From Muribaculaceae bacterium (GTDB lineage: Bacteria; Bacteroidota; Bacteroidia; Bacteroidales; Muribaculaceae): a stretch of 41,530 nucleotides of DNA. The translations under genes and the position numbers were made by a program. Below, in pieces: positions 33,042-41,351 of the stretch. Location of the stretch: the NCBI GenBank assembly GCA_017477555.1, contig JAFUVK010000036.1, forward strand, positions 1-41,530. The letters are read 5' to 3'. The notes under the pieces are model-generated. The model saw only the letters and a list, made by a program, of their open reading frames with translations, was not told where the DNA came from and searched no databases. Positions within the stretch are counted from its first letter, which is position 1. Every line of letters starts with the position of its first letter.

Positions 33042-33093
33042 GTCCTTGCTTAGGAGGGAAGTTGTTGTGTGAATTGCTTGTAAAGACGCGATG

Positions 33094-34119
33094 TCAGCGC
33101 AGCAGCTCGCCCAGTGTGGTGGTGAGGTTGAACATCAATGTGGTGGCACCGGTGTGAGGTTGTGCCAGAGCCACTCCCAGGCCGAACGACTTGACGCGCA
33201 GTCCGGCTCCCACCGAGAAGCCCGACAGAAAGTTGCGGTTGTAGGTCGACATGTCGGTGCGGGTGCGATAGTTGTAGCCTATGGCCAGGTAGAGGTTGTC
33301 CTTGGGCAAGACCTCGACACCAAACACCAGGTGGCGCAGCAGATTGCTGGCAAACGACTCCTTCTCGACCAGCGTGCTTCGGGTGTTGTTGTTGTCCGAT
33401 GGTGTCAGGTAAGGAGACTTCCACTTGGTCAGCCCGTAGGCTGTAAGCGATAGGCGCAACGGCAGGCCGGTGAAGGTCTTGCTCACACCTAGCTGTATGT
33501 CCCACGGCAGTGGATCCTTCTTGTCGTTGAATTGCTTGACCTGTCCGCCCAGATGCTTTGCTACGATCGAGGCCGATACCTCATGGTCGGGGTTGTAGTA
33601 GTTTACACCCAAGTCGGCGGCGATAGCTGTGGCACTATATTGCTCATACTTTGAGTGCAGCAGCTTGACGGTGATGCCACCGCGCAGATAGTCGTTGATG
33701 TCGTGGCTGTAGGTGACATTGAAGTTGAGGTCGCTCGCGCTGAACTGGCCCATGGCGGTGCCTGTGATGTCGTAGCCCTCCATCGAGCCGTAGCTGTAGT
33801 ATTGTAGTCCCACTGCCAGCGCGCCGTGCTTGCTGATGCCTTGTCCGTAACGTGCGCCCATGAAGTTGCTGCCGCCCAAGTAGCGCATATAGTTCAGGCC
33901 CACTTGCTTGTCGATTTCGCCCCCCATCAGTGCCGGGTTCTGCTCCACCAGGTTGATGTCATCGTCGATGATGGTGATGTTGTGTCCGCCCACGGCATAG
34001 ATGTGGCTCGACACAGGAATGCTCAAGAAATTGTAGGCGTTGGTACCGTCTTGCGCATGGCACAGCATAGCCATGGTCAGCACCAACAACCCGATGATAT
34101 GTAGTCTGCGATAATTCAC
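33094..34119 (-). CDS. porQ: Type IX secretion system protein PorQ
   Basis: A 341-residue outer-membrane beta-barrel protein of the PorV/FadL-like type. The signal peptide ends in CHAQ near residue 22, followed by DGTNAYNFLSIPVSSHIYAV and GGHNITIIDDDINLVEQNPAL, which match the PorQ N-terminal pattern; the rest is alternating beta strands to the C-terminus. In Porphyromonas, PorQ belongs to the PorU-V-Q-Z attachment complex that cleaves and anchors type IX cargo at the surface. The start is a GTG at 34119, giving an immediate signal peptide; no better ATG exists. Its presence supports type IX export of the proteins at 7327-11166 (inference). Confidence 0.85.
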   Translation of the reverse strand: MNYRRLHIIGLLVLTMAMLCHAQDGTNAYNFLSIPVSSHIYAVGGHNITIIDDDINLVEQNPALMGGEIDKQVGLNYMRYLGGSNFMGARYGQGISKHGALAVGLQYYSYGSMEGYDITGTAMGQFSASDLNFNVTYSHDINDYLRGGITVKLLHSKYEQYSATAIAADLGVNYYNPDHEVSASIVAKHLGGQVKQFNDKKDPLPWDIQLGVSKTFTGLPLRLSLTAYGLTKWKSPYLTPSDNNNTRSTLVEKESFASNLLRHLVFGVEVLPKDNLYLAIGYNYRTRTDMSTYNRNFLSGFSVGAGLRVKSFGLGVALAQPHTGATTLMFNLTTTLGELLR

Positions 34120-34216
34120 GCGAATTTACTTATGATGGTTTGTTTTGTTTAACGAAAAAAAAAGGCAAATCGTATGTTATGCGACTTGCTTTTTGTTTTT
34201 TGGCTATGAGTAGTGG

Positions 34217-34663
34217 CTACAAGCGGAAAGCGATGGGTAACACGCAGCGCACGGCCACGGTCTGCCCCCCCACCTTGCCAGCCTTCCAGCGTGGCATCTC
34301 GCTGATGACGCGCATCGCCTCGCGGTTGAGCGACTCGTCGGCCGAGCCACGGATGATGCGGATATTCGAAACCTTTCCGTCGGTGCCGATGATAAAGCTG
34401 CACAGCACACGGCCTTGGATGCGGTTCTTGTAGGCGTGGTAGGGGTACTCACGCGTCTTGTTGATAAAGTTAATCAACCCATGCTCGCCGCCAGGGAACT
34501 GGGGCTGCACGTCGACGTAGTCAAACTCGTAGACCTCAATGGCGTCGTACGAAGTGTGGTTGGGCGACATCGGGTTGACTGTGGTCACATGACGCACCTG
34601 CGCCCACATGGCCACTGTGGCCACTGTGGCCATCAGCAAGAATATGTTCAACCGCTTGTGCAT
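34217..34663 (-). CDS. Small periplasmic protein with TonB C-terminal domain
   Basis: A 148-residue protein. Residues 1-21 look like a cleavable signal peptide (WAQ) or an uncleaved anchor. VQPQFPGGEHGLINFI (52-67) and the domain at about 70-148 (GRVLCSFIIGTDGKVSNIRI) are typical of Bacteroidetes TonB C-terminal domains, which touch the TonB box of outer-membrane receptors. The proline-rich spacer of true TonB is absent and the protein is short, so energy transduction is doubtful; it may be a stand-alone adaptor. Its promoter is at 34687-34717 and porQ follows 97 bp downstream. Confidence 0.82.
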   Translation of the reverse strand: MHKRLNIFLLMATVATVAMWAQVRHVTTVNPMSPNHTSYDAIEVYEFDYVDVQPQFPGGEHGLINFINKTREYPYHAYKNRIQGRVLCSFIIGTDGKVSNIRIIRGSADESLNREAMRVISEMPRWKAGKVGGQTVAVRCVLPIAFRL

Positions 34664-34686
34664 AGCAAATTGTTAGATTTCGCTTG

Positions 34687-34717
34687 CAAATATAGCGGTC
34701 TCCTTGCAATTGTCAAG
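34687..34717 (-). promoter_or_regulatory. Promoter of the TonB-domain gene (possibly also porQ)
   Basis: On the minus strand, CTTG (34717-34714) and TATATTTG (34694-34687) are 19 bases apart, one mismatch from consensus, and about 24 bases before the ATG. Confidence 0.65.
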
Positions 34718-34819
34718 CAATTTGCTCGAAAATTTGCAAATGATTAAGTTTGTTTTATGATTTTTTACGGATAGTGAGCAACAAACCGAAATTTTTTACA
34801 AATTTTCAAAATATCACCT

Positions 34820-35368
34820 TTATGCCCAGGGATCTTGGTTCTGAGGAATGCGCACATCGGGCATCAGCCCGTCGGTGCCCCACACAAACCACTGGCCCGT
34901 GCTGGGCTTGCGGCGAAGGTCGAGCTGGCGTGGACTGTCGGCACCGCTCGAGGGGATAAACAACGTGGCCATGTCCTGGTTCTGGTAACTGTAGGGCGTG
35001 GTCATCACTGTGATGGACAGCGGCTGCACAGGCACGTAGTTGTTCTGCGGCGATGTGCCGTTGAGATACGACACCATCTTCCAGGGCTTGCCGGCCAGGC
35101 GGTCGCGCAAAAATTGCACCTCCATGGGCGACAAGGGGCGTGGACCGCGCAGGTAGTTGAGCATCTCGATGGTGGCCTGGGGGTTCGGGCAGTAATTGCA
35201 CAGTACGGCCACGGTCAGTGCGGCCACTTCAAACTCGTTGGTTAGTGCCGCAAACGGCATCTGCTGCAATTGCTGCAGGTTTTGCGGAATGAACGGGATG
35301 GGCACCGTGTAGGCGTTATTGCCACCGGCGGGAGCACCGCCACCCATCAGGTTGTCAAGGAATCCCAT
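34820..35368 (-). CDS. Conserved hypothetical protein, DUF6935-like
   Basis: A 182-residue soluble protein without a signal peptide. After a Gly-rich start (MGFLDNLMGGGAPAGGNN), it has a helical half (FAALTNEFEVAALTVAVLCN) and a part with PRPLSPMEVQFLRDR, NGTSPQNNYVPVQP, GADSPRQLDLRRK and a final DPWA. This arrangement matches, from memory, the DUF6935 family of unknown function; I cannot confirm it here. It lies between rsmD and the TonB-domain gene on the same strand, with about 80 bp of AT-rich DNA upstream. Confidence 0.7.
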   Translation of the reverse strand: MGFLDNLMGGGAPAGGNNAYTVPIPFIPQNLQQLQQMPFAALTNEFEVAALTVAVLCNYCPNPQATIEMLNYLRGPRPLSPMEVQFLRDRLAGKPWKMVSYLNGTSPQNNYVPVQPLSITVMTTPYSYQNQDMATLFIPSSGADSPRQLDLRRKPSTGQWFVWGTDGLMPDVRIPQNQDPWA

Positions 35369-35446
35369 TATTCAGTTTAAAGTTAAAAGTTTATAATTTA
35401 TAGTTCAAATCGCACTGCGTGCTGGTTGACCGTTGCGCTGGTGTGC

Positions 35447-35466
35447 TGCATTATGCATTATGCATT
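35447..35466. repeat. AT-rich heptamer repeat at the rsmD 3' end
   Basis: GCATTATGCATTATGCATT, of the same class as 6075-6146. It encodes the last four residues and the stop codon of rsmD. The adjoining 35380-35405 is AT-rich with direct repeats of AAAGTT/TTATAA type. Confidence 0.65.
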
Positions 35467-35993
35467 GAGAAAATCGAGAAATTCACCTTGCCATAAGCAC
35501 GGTGTTGCACAAAGTTGGGCAGCGTCGAGAAGTCGTTGGCACGCGAGTGCTCGACAATGACAATCGTGCCGGGCTTGACCAGCGACGAATTCATAATCAG
35601 CTCAGGCACTTGCGGCAGTTCGGGCAGGTCGTAGGGAGGGTCGGCAAAGATGACGTCAAACTGCTGGCGACACGAGGCAATGAAGCGGAACACGTCGCCG
35701 CGCACGGGCGTAATCATCTGGGCATTGAGCTGGTCCTTGACGCGGCGGATAAAGTCGTACTGCGTCTTGGCCTTCTCAACGCACACCACCTGCGAGCAGC
35801 CACGAGAGGCAAATTCGAAGGTCACGGCACCAGTGCCGGCAAACAGATCCAGTGCGGTCAGCCCCTCAAAGTCGACGAGGTTCTCAAGTACATTGAAGAT
35901 GTTTTCGCGCGCCATGTCGGTGGTGGGGCGAGCGGTGATGTTGGTGGGCACGTCGAAGCGGCGTCGCCCATACTGTCCACGGATTATTCGCAT
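35451..35993 (-). CDS. rsmD: 16S rRNA (guanine-966-N2)-methyltransferase RsmD
   Basis: A 180-residue SAM-dependent methyltransferase of normal length. RPTTDMARENIFN (22-34), the SAM-binding DLFAGTG (49-55) and the catalytic DPPYD (118-122) are all present. It methylates G966 of 16S rRNA. The start overlaps the DUF3822 gene by ten bases, an arrangement I know from other Bacteroidetes. The C-terminal residues MHNA and the TAA stop are read from a heptamer repeat; homologues usually end near VNFSIF. Confidence 0.94.
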   Translation of the reverse strand: MRIIRGQYGRRRFDVPTNITARPTTDMARENIFNVLENLVDFEGLTALDLFAGTGAVTFEFASRGCSQVVCVEKAKTQYDFIRRVKDQLNAQMITPVRGDVFRFIASCRQQFDVIFADPPYDLPELPQVPELIMNSSLVKPGTIVIVEHSRANDFSTLPNFVQHRAYGKVNFSIFSMHNA

Positions 35994-36817
35994 AGGGCTA
36001 GGGTGATGAGGTTAAACGGGGCACGCATGGCGTCGTGGCTCAGCCGCATGGCCGCGGCGGGGAAGATGGCGGGCATCACATAGCTGATGTAGCGGCGCAG
36101 CTCTTGTGCCACAGGGTCGCGCATGGCCTTGTCGCCGCTGAACTGCAACTCGTCGCCGCGCACATCCATGCCCAGGCTTTGCCAGGCGTGCAGGGCCATG
36201 AATGCGGCATCGCTGGCATTGCGGGGTTCAAAGGTGTTGGCCAGTTGCAGGTGGTCGCGGTCAAACACCACGAGGTCCATACGCTCGTCGTGGAAGTTCA
36301 GGAACATGCGGCGCACACCGCTGCGCTGGCAGAAGCGGGCGTAATACTCACACAGGGGCATCAAGTGGTGCGCAATGGGAGCCATGTTGAACGTTCGGCG
36401 CAGAAACCCCAACAGGCCGTCAGGCAGCTCAAACGCCAGCTTCACGCCACATCGGGGCAAAGTGCACAGCGCCGTGTCGCCCTCCAATTCCGGAAATTGG
36501 GCGCGCAGCAGCTCGTCGGCTTCGCCGTCGTCGGTCACCTCGGGTGGAAGCAGCACAAAGTGGCTGGTGTCGACCAGCAGTTGCACCTGGCCATAGTCAT
36601 CGAGCAGCACCGAGTTGTCGTAGACGGCATTCTCCAGCGTCTTAAGATAACTGTCGGTGCCGTTGTCGAGCGAAATCTCGCCGGCTATGAGCGAGTTGTC
36701 GACCTGGCGGTCAAACAGCATATACCGCAACACCCTGGGGTGGAATGCCAGCTGCAGGGTCCACAACTCGGGCCGCTGAATGTTGATGTTACCTGTATGG
36801 TTTGATAGATTGCTCAT
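35984..36817 (-). CDS. DUF3822 family protein
   Basis: A 277-residue cytoplasmic protein of a family conserved next to rsmD in Bacteroidetes, function unknown. It has no signal peptide or membrane segment. Features are the N-terminal ELWTLQLAFHPRVLRYMLFD, a middle region with LVDTSHFVLLPPEV, and a C-terminal half beginning LMPLCEYYARFCQRSG. The ATG at 36817 was chosen because a -7 element lies at 36845-36838 and the longer upstream reading crosses the promoters. It is first in the operon with rsmD. Confidence 0.82.
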   Translation of the reverse strand: MSNLSNHTGNINIQRPELWTLQLAFHPRVLRYMLFDRQVDNSLIAGEISLDNGTDSYLKTLENAVYDNSVLLDDYGQVQLLVDTSHFVLLPPEVTDDGEADELLRAQFPELEGDTALCTLPRCGVKLAFELPDGLLGFLRRTFNMAPIAHHLMPLCEYYARFCQRSGVRRMFLNFHDERMDLVVFDRDHLQLANTFEPRNASDAAFMALHAWQSLGMDVRGDELQFSGDKAMRDPVAQELRRYISYVMPAIFPAAAMRLSHDAMRAPFNLITLALCE

Positions 36818-36837
36818 GCATTTAATGATTTCAGGTG

Positions 36838-36845
36838 CAAAGTTA
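36838..36845 (-). promoter_or_regulatory. Promoter -7 element of DUF3822-rsmD
   Basis: TAACTTTG on the minus strand, 20 bases before the ATG. The -33 element is unclear. Confidence 0.55.
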
Positions 36846-36900
36846 AGCAATTGTGGCGGATTTTTGATTACAATCATGCAAAAAATCAAAAAACTTTTAG

Positions 36901-36908
36901 TAATTTTG
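36901..36908 (+). promoter_or_regulatory. Promoter -7 element of the four-lipoprotein array
   Basis: TAATTTTG, a perfect -7 element, 41 bases before the first lipoprotein ATG and divergent from the DUF3822 promoter. The -33 element is unclear. Confidence 0.6.
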
Positions 36909-36949
36909 TCGCCGAAAGGCTTGTCTACTAATTTACTAAAACTACTAAT

Positions 36950-38050
36950 ATGAAATTGAAACATCTTATCTTGATTGCGGCTATAACCACAATGCCGCTT
37001 GGAGCATGCAATGCCAATGGCACGAATGCCAACACGACTGAGCAGTCGGCACCCGTTGCTTCTGTGACCAACAAACCCGACTTGGGCTTCCTCAAGAAGC
37101 TGGGGGTGGATGTGAGCCGACTGCAAACTATCGGCGACAAGTATGACAGCGACCAAGAGTGGGAGCCTACTGCACTCACTGACGAGCAGGTATTCACTCT
37201 GCTGCCCATGGTCAGAAGCATGAATGACGTGGAAATCGAGGGTGGTTATTACCTCGAGGCGGCCAAGGCAATGCCCGAAGGGCACACCATGCTAATCTAT
37301 GCCGTGGAGTATGGCGACTCGGGAGCCGAGTTGATGGGAATCTATGACCGCGAAGGCAATCTCACCGACTTCATGCAGTTGGGCGACATCCGCGAGTTCA
37401 GCACCCAACAGTGCAACGACGAGATGACCCAGGGCACAGCACAAGTTACTCACACCACCTTTAAATTCAACTCTCCGGCCGAGTTCAGCATTGACAAGAC
37501 CGTCAAGGTAGCCGACTGGAAACGCGCCCCAGGCAACGAGGCGTTGCCAAGCAATTTCACCAAAGTGCACTGGCTGGTGCAGACGCTCGACAGCTATGAG
37601 GTCGACGACCAGGGACGCATCACGCTCGTCGATGAGAAGGAGGTCAAGCGTCAGGGCGAGGTTGACCCCGATGTGGAGCGGTGGAGCGGCATTGCTCGGC
37701 TGGGGCAACTGCCCGCCAGCGACCCCAACCGCATCGAACGCCTCAACGACAAGGCCAACGAACTGTATGAGCAGTTGGGACGTGGTGACTATGACGCCGA
37801 CCCCAGCTACCACATCCAGATGGTGCTGGCCGAGTACTTCGACAGCAACCCGCAGACCCTGCTGCAATGGATCTACAACTACCGCGGCAAGAAGACCCTG
37901 CTGGTCGAGCACTTTGAGCAAATCTTTGCCAACGGCTGGCGCAACAAGTTCACTCTGGTCAAGGCCATCGAGCAGATGCGCGACCCCGATGCCCAGCAGT
38001 ATCTCAACGACCTCACCGCGCAGTGGGGACCCAGCGATGCTGTAGGCTAA
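36950..38050 (+). CDS. Lipoprotein 1 of a four-member tandem paralogous family, function unknown
   Basis: A 366-residue protein with lipobox LGAC (C20) and a low-complexity linker of Asn, Thr and Ser before the folded part. The mature region starts with DLGFLKKLGVDV and ends with NPQTLLQWIYNYRGKK, a helical stretch, and DAQQYLNDLTAQW. These three landmarks recur in the next three genes. The middle part reads like mixed alpha/beta with phrases such as MLIYAVEYGDSGAELMGIYD. I do not recognise the family and see no catalytic motif. The signal peptide is almost the same as that of lipoprotein 2, so these two are the most recent duplicates. Confidence 0.75.
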   Translation: MKLKHLILIAAITTMPLGACNANGTNANTTEQSAPVASVTNKPDLGFLKKLGVDVSRLQTIGDKYDSDQEWEPTALTDEQVFTLLPMVRSMNDVEIEGGYYLEAAKAMPEGHTMLIYAVEYGDSGAELMGIYDREGNLTDFMQLGDIREFSTQQCNDEMTQGTAQVTHTTFKFNSPAEFSIDKTVKVADWKRAPGNEALPSNFTKVHWLVQTLDSYEVDDQGRITLVDEKEVKRQGEVDPDVERWSGIARLGQLPASDPNRIERLNDKANELYEQLGRGDYDADPSYHIQMVLAEYFDSNPQTLLQWIYNYRGKKTLLVEHFEQIFANGWRNKFTLVKAIEQMRDPDAQQYLNDLTAQWGPSDAVG

Positions 38051-38132
38051 TGGCATCAAACAGTCACTCGACGGTCGACTATGCCGCGGCCACGTTGCGG
38101 CCATTATTCACAATACTAAAAACTCAACACAA

Positions 38133-39221
38133 ATGAAACTGAAAAATCTTATCCTGATGGCCGCTATCGCCACGATGCCGCTCGTAGCATGCAATGCCAA
38201 TGGCGCAAGCACTAATGCAACCGAGCAGGCGGCACCGGCTGCCGCAGCACCCGAAAAACCTGACCTGGGCTTCCTCACCGCAATGGGACTCGATGTGAGC
38301 AACCTCAACATCATCAATGACGTGTGGGAGTTTACTGTTGACATGATCGACCTGAACAAAGACCAGGCACTCAAACTCCTGCCCATGGCACAGTTTCTCT
38401 TTGACGGAGATATCTATGACGGCAGATACTACATCACTGCTGCCAAGGCGCTGCCTGATGGCTACACCATGCTGCTCTATGGCTGGGAGACCGGCGATGA
38501 CGCAAGCCTGCAGATGATGGCCATCTATGACAAGGGCGGTAACATCACCGACTTCATGCAACTGGGCAACATGGGCGAGTTCAGCGACATCGAGCAGAAC
38601 GAAGCCTACACCCAAGGCCGAGCGCAGATGACCGATATTAATCTCAAGTTCACCGCGCCTGGGGTGTTCACCCTCGACAAGACAGTCAAGGAGGCTGACT
38701 GGCAGCGCGACCCCAATGATGACAACGGAGAGCGCCAAGCAACCAAGGTGTACTGGCTAGTGCAGACACTGGAGACCTACAGCGTTGACGGCAGTGGGCA
38801 TATCGCATTGGATAGCCGCAAAGAAGTCAAGCGTGAAGGAACGCCCAACGAGGAGTATGAGTCATCGACTGCAATCAACGACCTCGCGCGGTTGCCCATG
38901 TCCGACGCCACCCGCATCGACAAGCTCAATGACCTGGCCGGCAAAATGAAACAGACGCTTGGCGTCGAAAAATATGCCGGCGGTGCTGGCTTTAACGTCA
39001 TCTCGGCTATCGGCGAAATTTTTGCCAGCAATCCTGACGCATTTTTCCAGTGGCTCTACAAGAACCGCGACCGCAACAATCTGATTGTCGAGCATTTGCA
39101 GAAAGGCATCACACACTCTTACATTTACAAGTCAGTGTTAGACGAAGCCATCAACCAGATGACCGACAAGGCTGCGCAAAAGTATGTCAAGGACCTCACC
39201 GCCGGTTGGCAACCGGAATAG
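38133..39221 (+). CDS. Lipoprotein 2 of the tandem family, function unknown
   Basis: A 362-residue protein with lipobox LVAC (C20) and an Ala-rich linker. It is closely related to lipoprotein 1 along its length: DLGFLTAMGLDV, LPDGYTMLLYGWETGDDASL, the paired segments ETYSVDGSGHIAL and KEVKREG, NPDAFFQWLYKNRDRN and AAQKYVKDLTAGW. The two genes are separated by 82 bp that contain GCGGCC repeats but no clear promoter. Function is unknown; probably anchored in the periplasm or outer membrane. Confidence 0.75.
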   Translation: MKLKNLILMAAIATMPLVACNANGASTNATEQAAPAAAAPEKPDLGFLTAMGLDVSNLNIINDVWEFTVDMIDLNKDQALKLLPMAQFLFDGDIYDGRYYITAAKALPDGYTMLLYGWETGDDASLQMMAIYDKGGNITDFMQLGNMGEFSDIEQNEAYTQGRAQMTDINLKFTAPGVFTLDKTVKEADWQRDPNDDNGERQATKVYWLVQTLETYSVDGSGHIALDSRKEVKREGTPNEEYESSTAINDLARLPMSDATRIDKLNDLAGKMKQTLGVEKYAGGAGFNVISAIGEIFASNPDAFFQWLYKNRDRNNLIVEHLQKGITHSYIYKSVLDEAINQMTDKAAQKYVKDLTAGWQPE

Positions 39222-39258
39222 CATTTGCTCAATTAACATATTTAATAGCAAGCAAAAT

Positions 39259-40287
39259 ATGAAACGTATACTCATCACAGTGGCTGCTGTGGCGGTGATA
39301 CTCGTCGCATGCAACGCCACCCCGACGGGCGGCAGTAAGTCGCCCGAACAGGCTGCCCGCGTGCAGAAGACCAACGACTTCGCCTTCCTGACCAGCATGG
39401 GCATCGACATCGAGCCGGTGACCGGGGTCAAGTGGCTCAACGACATCGCCAACACCGAGGGTCCCCTGCTCACCGCCGAACAGATGGCTCGACTGACCGC
39501 GCCGCTGGGCGAGCACTTTATCGAGGAGATGGGCTCAATCAATCTGTTGGCCGTTCGCGACATTGACGGCGAGCACACGCTATGCTTCTACGCCATCCAC
39601 AACGGGGCGGGCTGCGATGCGGCGATGGCCACCTACGATGCGCAAGGCAAGCCCTGCGACGCCATGATGCTCAGCCGCTGCCACGAGTTGTGGCCTGTCA
39701 ATCCCGAGACCTTCGAGGGAAACCTGGCGCGTGAATTGACCGCCGAGGTCGAGTTCAACGGCCCACGGCACTTCAACATCGTGCACCAGCTGCAGGAGAT
39801 GGTCTATGACCCATCGACCGACGAGCGCAGTGCGCCACAGTGGGCGGTCAAGTGGCATCAGGACTACGACATCGACCGCGACTGCCACTTTGTGCTCAAG
39901 GAGCAGAAGGAGGATACTCGCAGTGGCAACAAGAGCGCCATCAACGAGGTGGTGTATATGAACATGCGCCTGGCCACCTTCGCCACGCAGTCGGTCAACG
40001 ACCCGCGCGTGCTCGACCAGTGGAACAAGGCCATCCCCGAGTGGGAGCAATTCTACAAGAGCGTTGACCTGAGCTACATCGACAGCGACCTGAATGCGCT
40101 GTTTGACAACAACCCCGTGCGCTTCCTGCAGTGGATGGCCAGCCATCGCGGCAAGGACAACCACATCTTGCCCTACTTCACCAAGGGCGAGGCATGGTAT
40201 AAGCCCAGCATCGAGGCTCATCTTGACTCGCTCAGTGACGGCGACAAGAATTATATACTGTCTATCGTCAGTAAATGGCCGCAATGA
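39259..40287 (+). CDS. Lipoprotein 3 of the tandem family, function unknown
   Basis: A 342-residue protein from the ATG at 39259, which gives the signal MKRILITVAAVAVILVAC (lipobox C18). It is more distant from the first two but keeps DFAFLTSMGIDI, a middle segment with TLCFYAIHNGAGCDAAMATYD, NPVRFLQWMASHRGKDN and a final SIVSKW. It is 37 bp after lipoprotein 2 and overlaps lipoprotein 4 by ATGA, indicating one transcript. Confidence 0.75.
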   Translation: MKRILITVAAVAVILVACNATPTGGSKSPEQAARVQKTNDFAFLTSMGIDIEPVTGVKWLNDIANTEGPLLTAEQMARLTAPLGEHFIEEMGSINLLAVRDIDGEHTLCFYAIHNGAGCDAAMATYDAQGKPCDAMMLSRCHELWPVNPETFEGNLARELTAEVEFNGPRHFNIVHQLQEMVYDPSTDERSAPQWAVKWHQDYDIDRDCHFVLKEQKEDTRSGNKSAINEVVYMNMRLATFATQSVNDPRVLDQWNKAIPEWEQFYKSVDLSYIDSDLNALFDNNPVRFLQWMASHRGKDNHILPYFTKGEAWYKPSIEAHLDSLSDGDKNYILSIVSKWPQ

Positions 40288-41315
40288 CACGAATATTGAA
40301 ATGGGCATTGTGTGTGACACTGCTCGCCGGAGCTGCCTGTGGCCCTGGAACAACCGACCGCCAGGCGCAGTGCACTGGCGAGCTTGAGCCATACAGGCGC
40401 ACGTTGCAGTTTCTCACCGACATGGGCATCGCACCCGACACCCTGATGATGCCCGATTTCATCATGTTCCCGGAGTTTCGCGATACCACAAGCCATAGCC
40501 ACTGGGTCACGGCCGACGAGGCCGAACTGCTGGGGCTGCGGCGGCTATGCGGTGTCAATGGCCGTGACACCACGGCTCTATTGCTGGGAATCGACACGAT
40601 AAGCCATAACATCACCCTGTTGCTCTATCAGCTATATTATGCCGACGTCTCGCCTGTGGTGCTGGTCACCTACGACACCGACGGCATTGTTGTCGATATG
40701 CTCAATGCCGGCACCTGGGCCGGAGTCAACAACCTGTATGCTCACCAGCAAGGCGACACCATCGACCAGGGGGTGGAATGGGCTGCCATGGCTCTGGAAG
40801 ATGAGGGAGAGATTAGCATTGAGCATCACCTGACCATGGAACGCCGTACGGCCGGGGTAGCGTTGCAGCAACTGTGGCGGCATTATTGCAGATACTACTA
40901 CAACGTCGACTCCGTCACTGGCAGTATCGGGGTGTATGATATGGAGTATGCTCCGGCTGTCGGGGCAAGCGATGATGATCAAGCGATGCGCAGTCTTGAG
41001 ATGCTCGCCTGGGCGCCAGTCAGCGATGACAAGGCCATAGAAAGCTACGACAACTTTGCCACCGACAATGCCGGGTTGCTGGCAAGTCGGCCAAAGTTGT
41101 CGCAGCGGTATACTGCCGCTCTGCTACGGCGGTTCGACATCGCCCCACAAGCGATGCTGCAATGGCTCTACGAGCATCCAGAAAGCCATGCTCATCAGTA
41201 CTTTATCGCCGCCATAGCCCGGCATCGCCCCGATGCCCACCGCATGGCCTGCGCCCTCAACTCGCTCACCGACCCGGCAGCCAAGCGCTACTGGCAGCGC
41301 CGGGTCGCAGAATAA
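40284..41315 (+). CDS. Lipoprotein 4 of the tandem family, function unknown
   Basis: A 343-residue protein. The ATG at 40284 overlaps the previous stop as ATGA and is preferred to an ATG at 40275. The signal MTRILKWALCVTLLAGAAC ends with C19, a weaker lipobox. It is the most divergent copy: TLQFLTDMGIAPDTL, a segment ITLLLYQLYYADVSPVVLVT, APQAMLQWLYEHPES and a final DPAAKRYWQRRVAE. It lacks the tryptophan that ends the other three. It is followed by a degraded copy of the 42-bp repeat unit and a convergent gene. Confidence 0.72.
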   Translation: MTRILKWALCVTLLAGAACGPGTTDRQAQCTGELEPYRRTLQFLTDMGIAPDTLMMPDFIMFPEFRDTTSHSHWVTADEAELLGLRRLCGVNGRDTTALLLGIDTISHNITLLLYQLYYADVSPVVLVTYDTDGIVVDMLNAGTWAGVNNLYAHQQGDTIDQGVEWAAMALEDEGEISIEHHLTMERRTAGVALQQLWRHYCRYYYNVDSVTGSIGVYDMEYAPAVGASDDDQAMRSLEMLAWAPVSDDKAIESYDNFATDNAGLLASRPKLSQRYTAALLRRFDIAPQAMLQWLYEHPESHAHQYFIAAIARHRPDAHRMACALNSLTDPAAKRYWQRRVAE

Positions 41316-41340
41316 GTGACGGAAAAAAGAATCGTCCGCA
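41313..41340 (+). repeat. Degraded copy of the 42-bp repeat unit
   Basis: AAGTGACGGAAAAAAGAATC followed by GTCCGCA matches the unit at 11481 with several changes. It begins at the last base of the lipoprotein 4 coding part. Confidence 0.5.
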
Positions 41341-41351
41341 AGGTGCCACCA

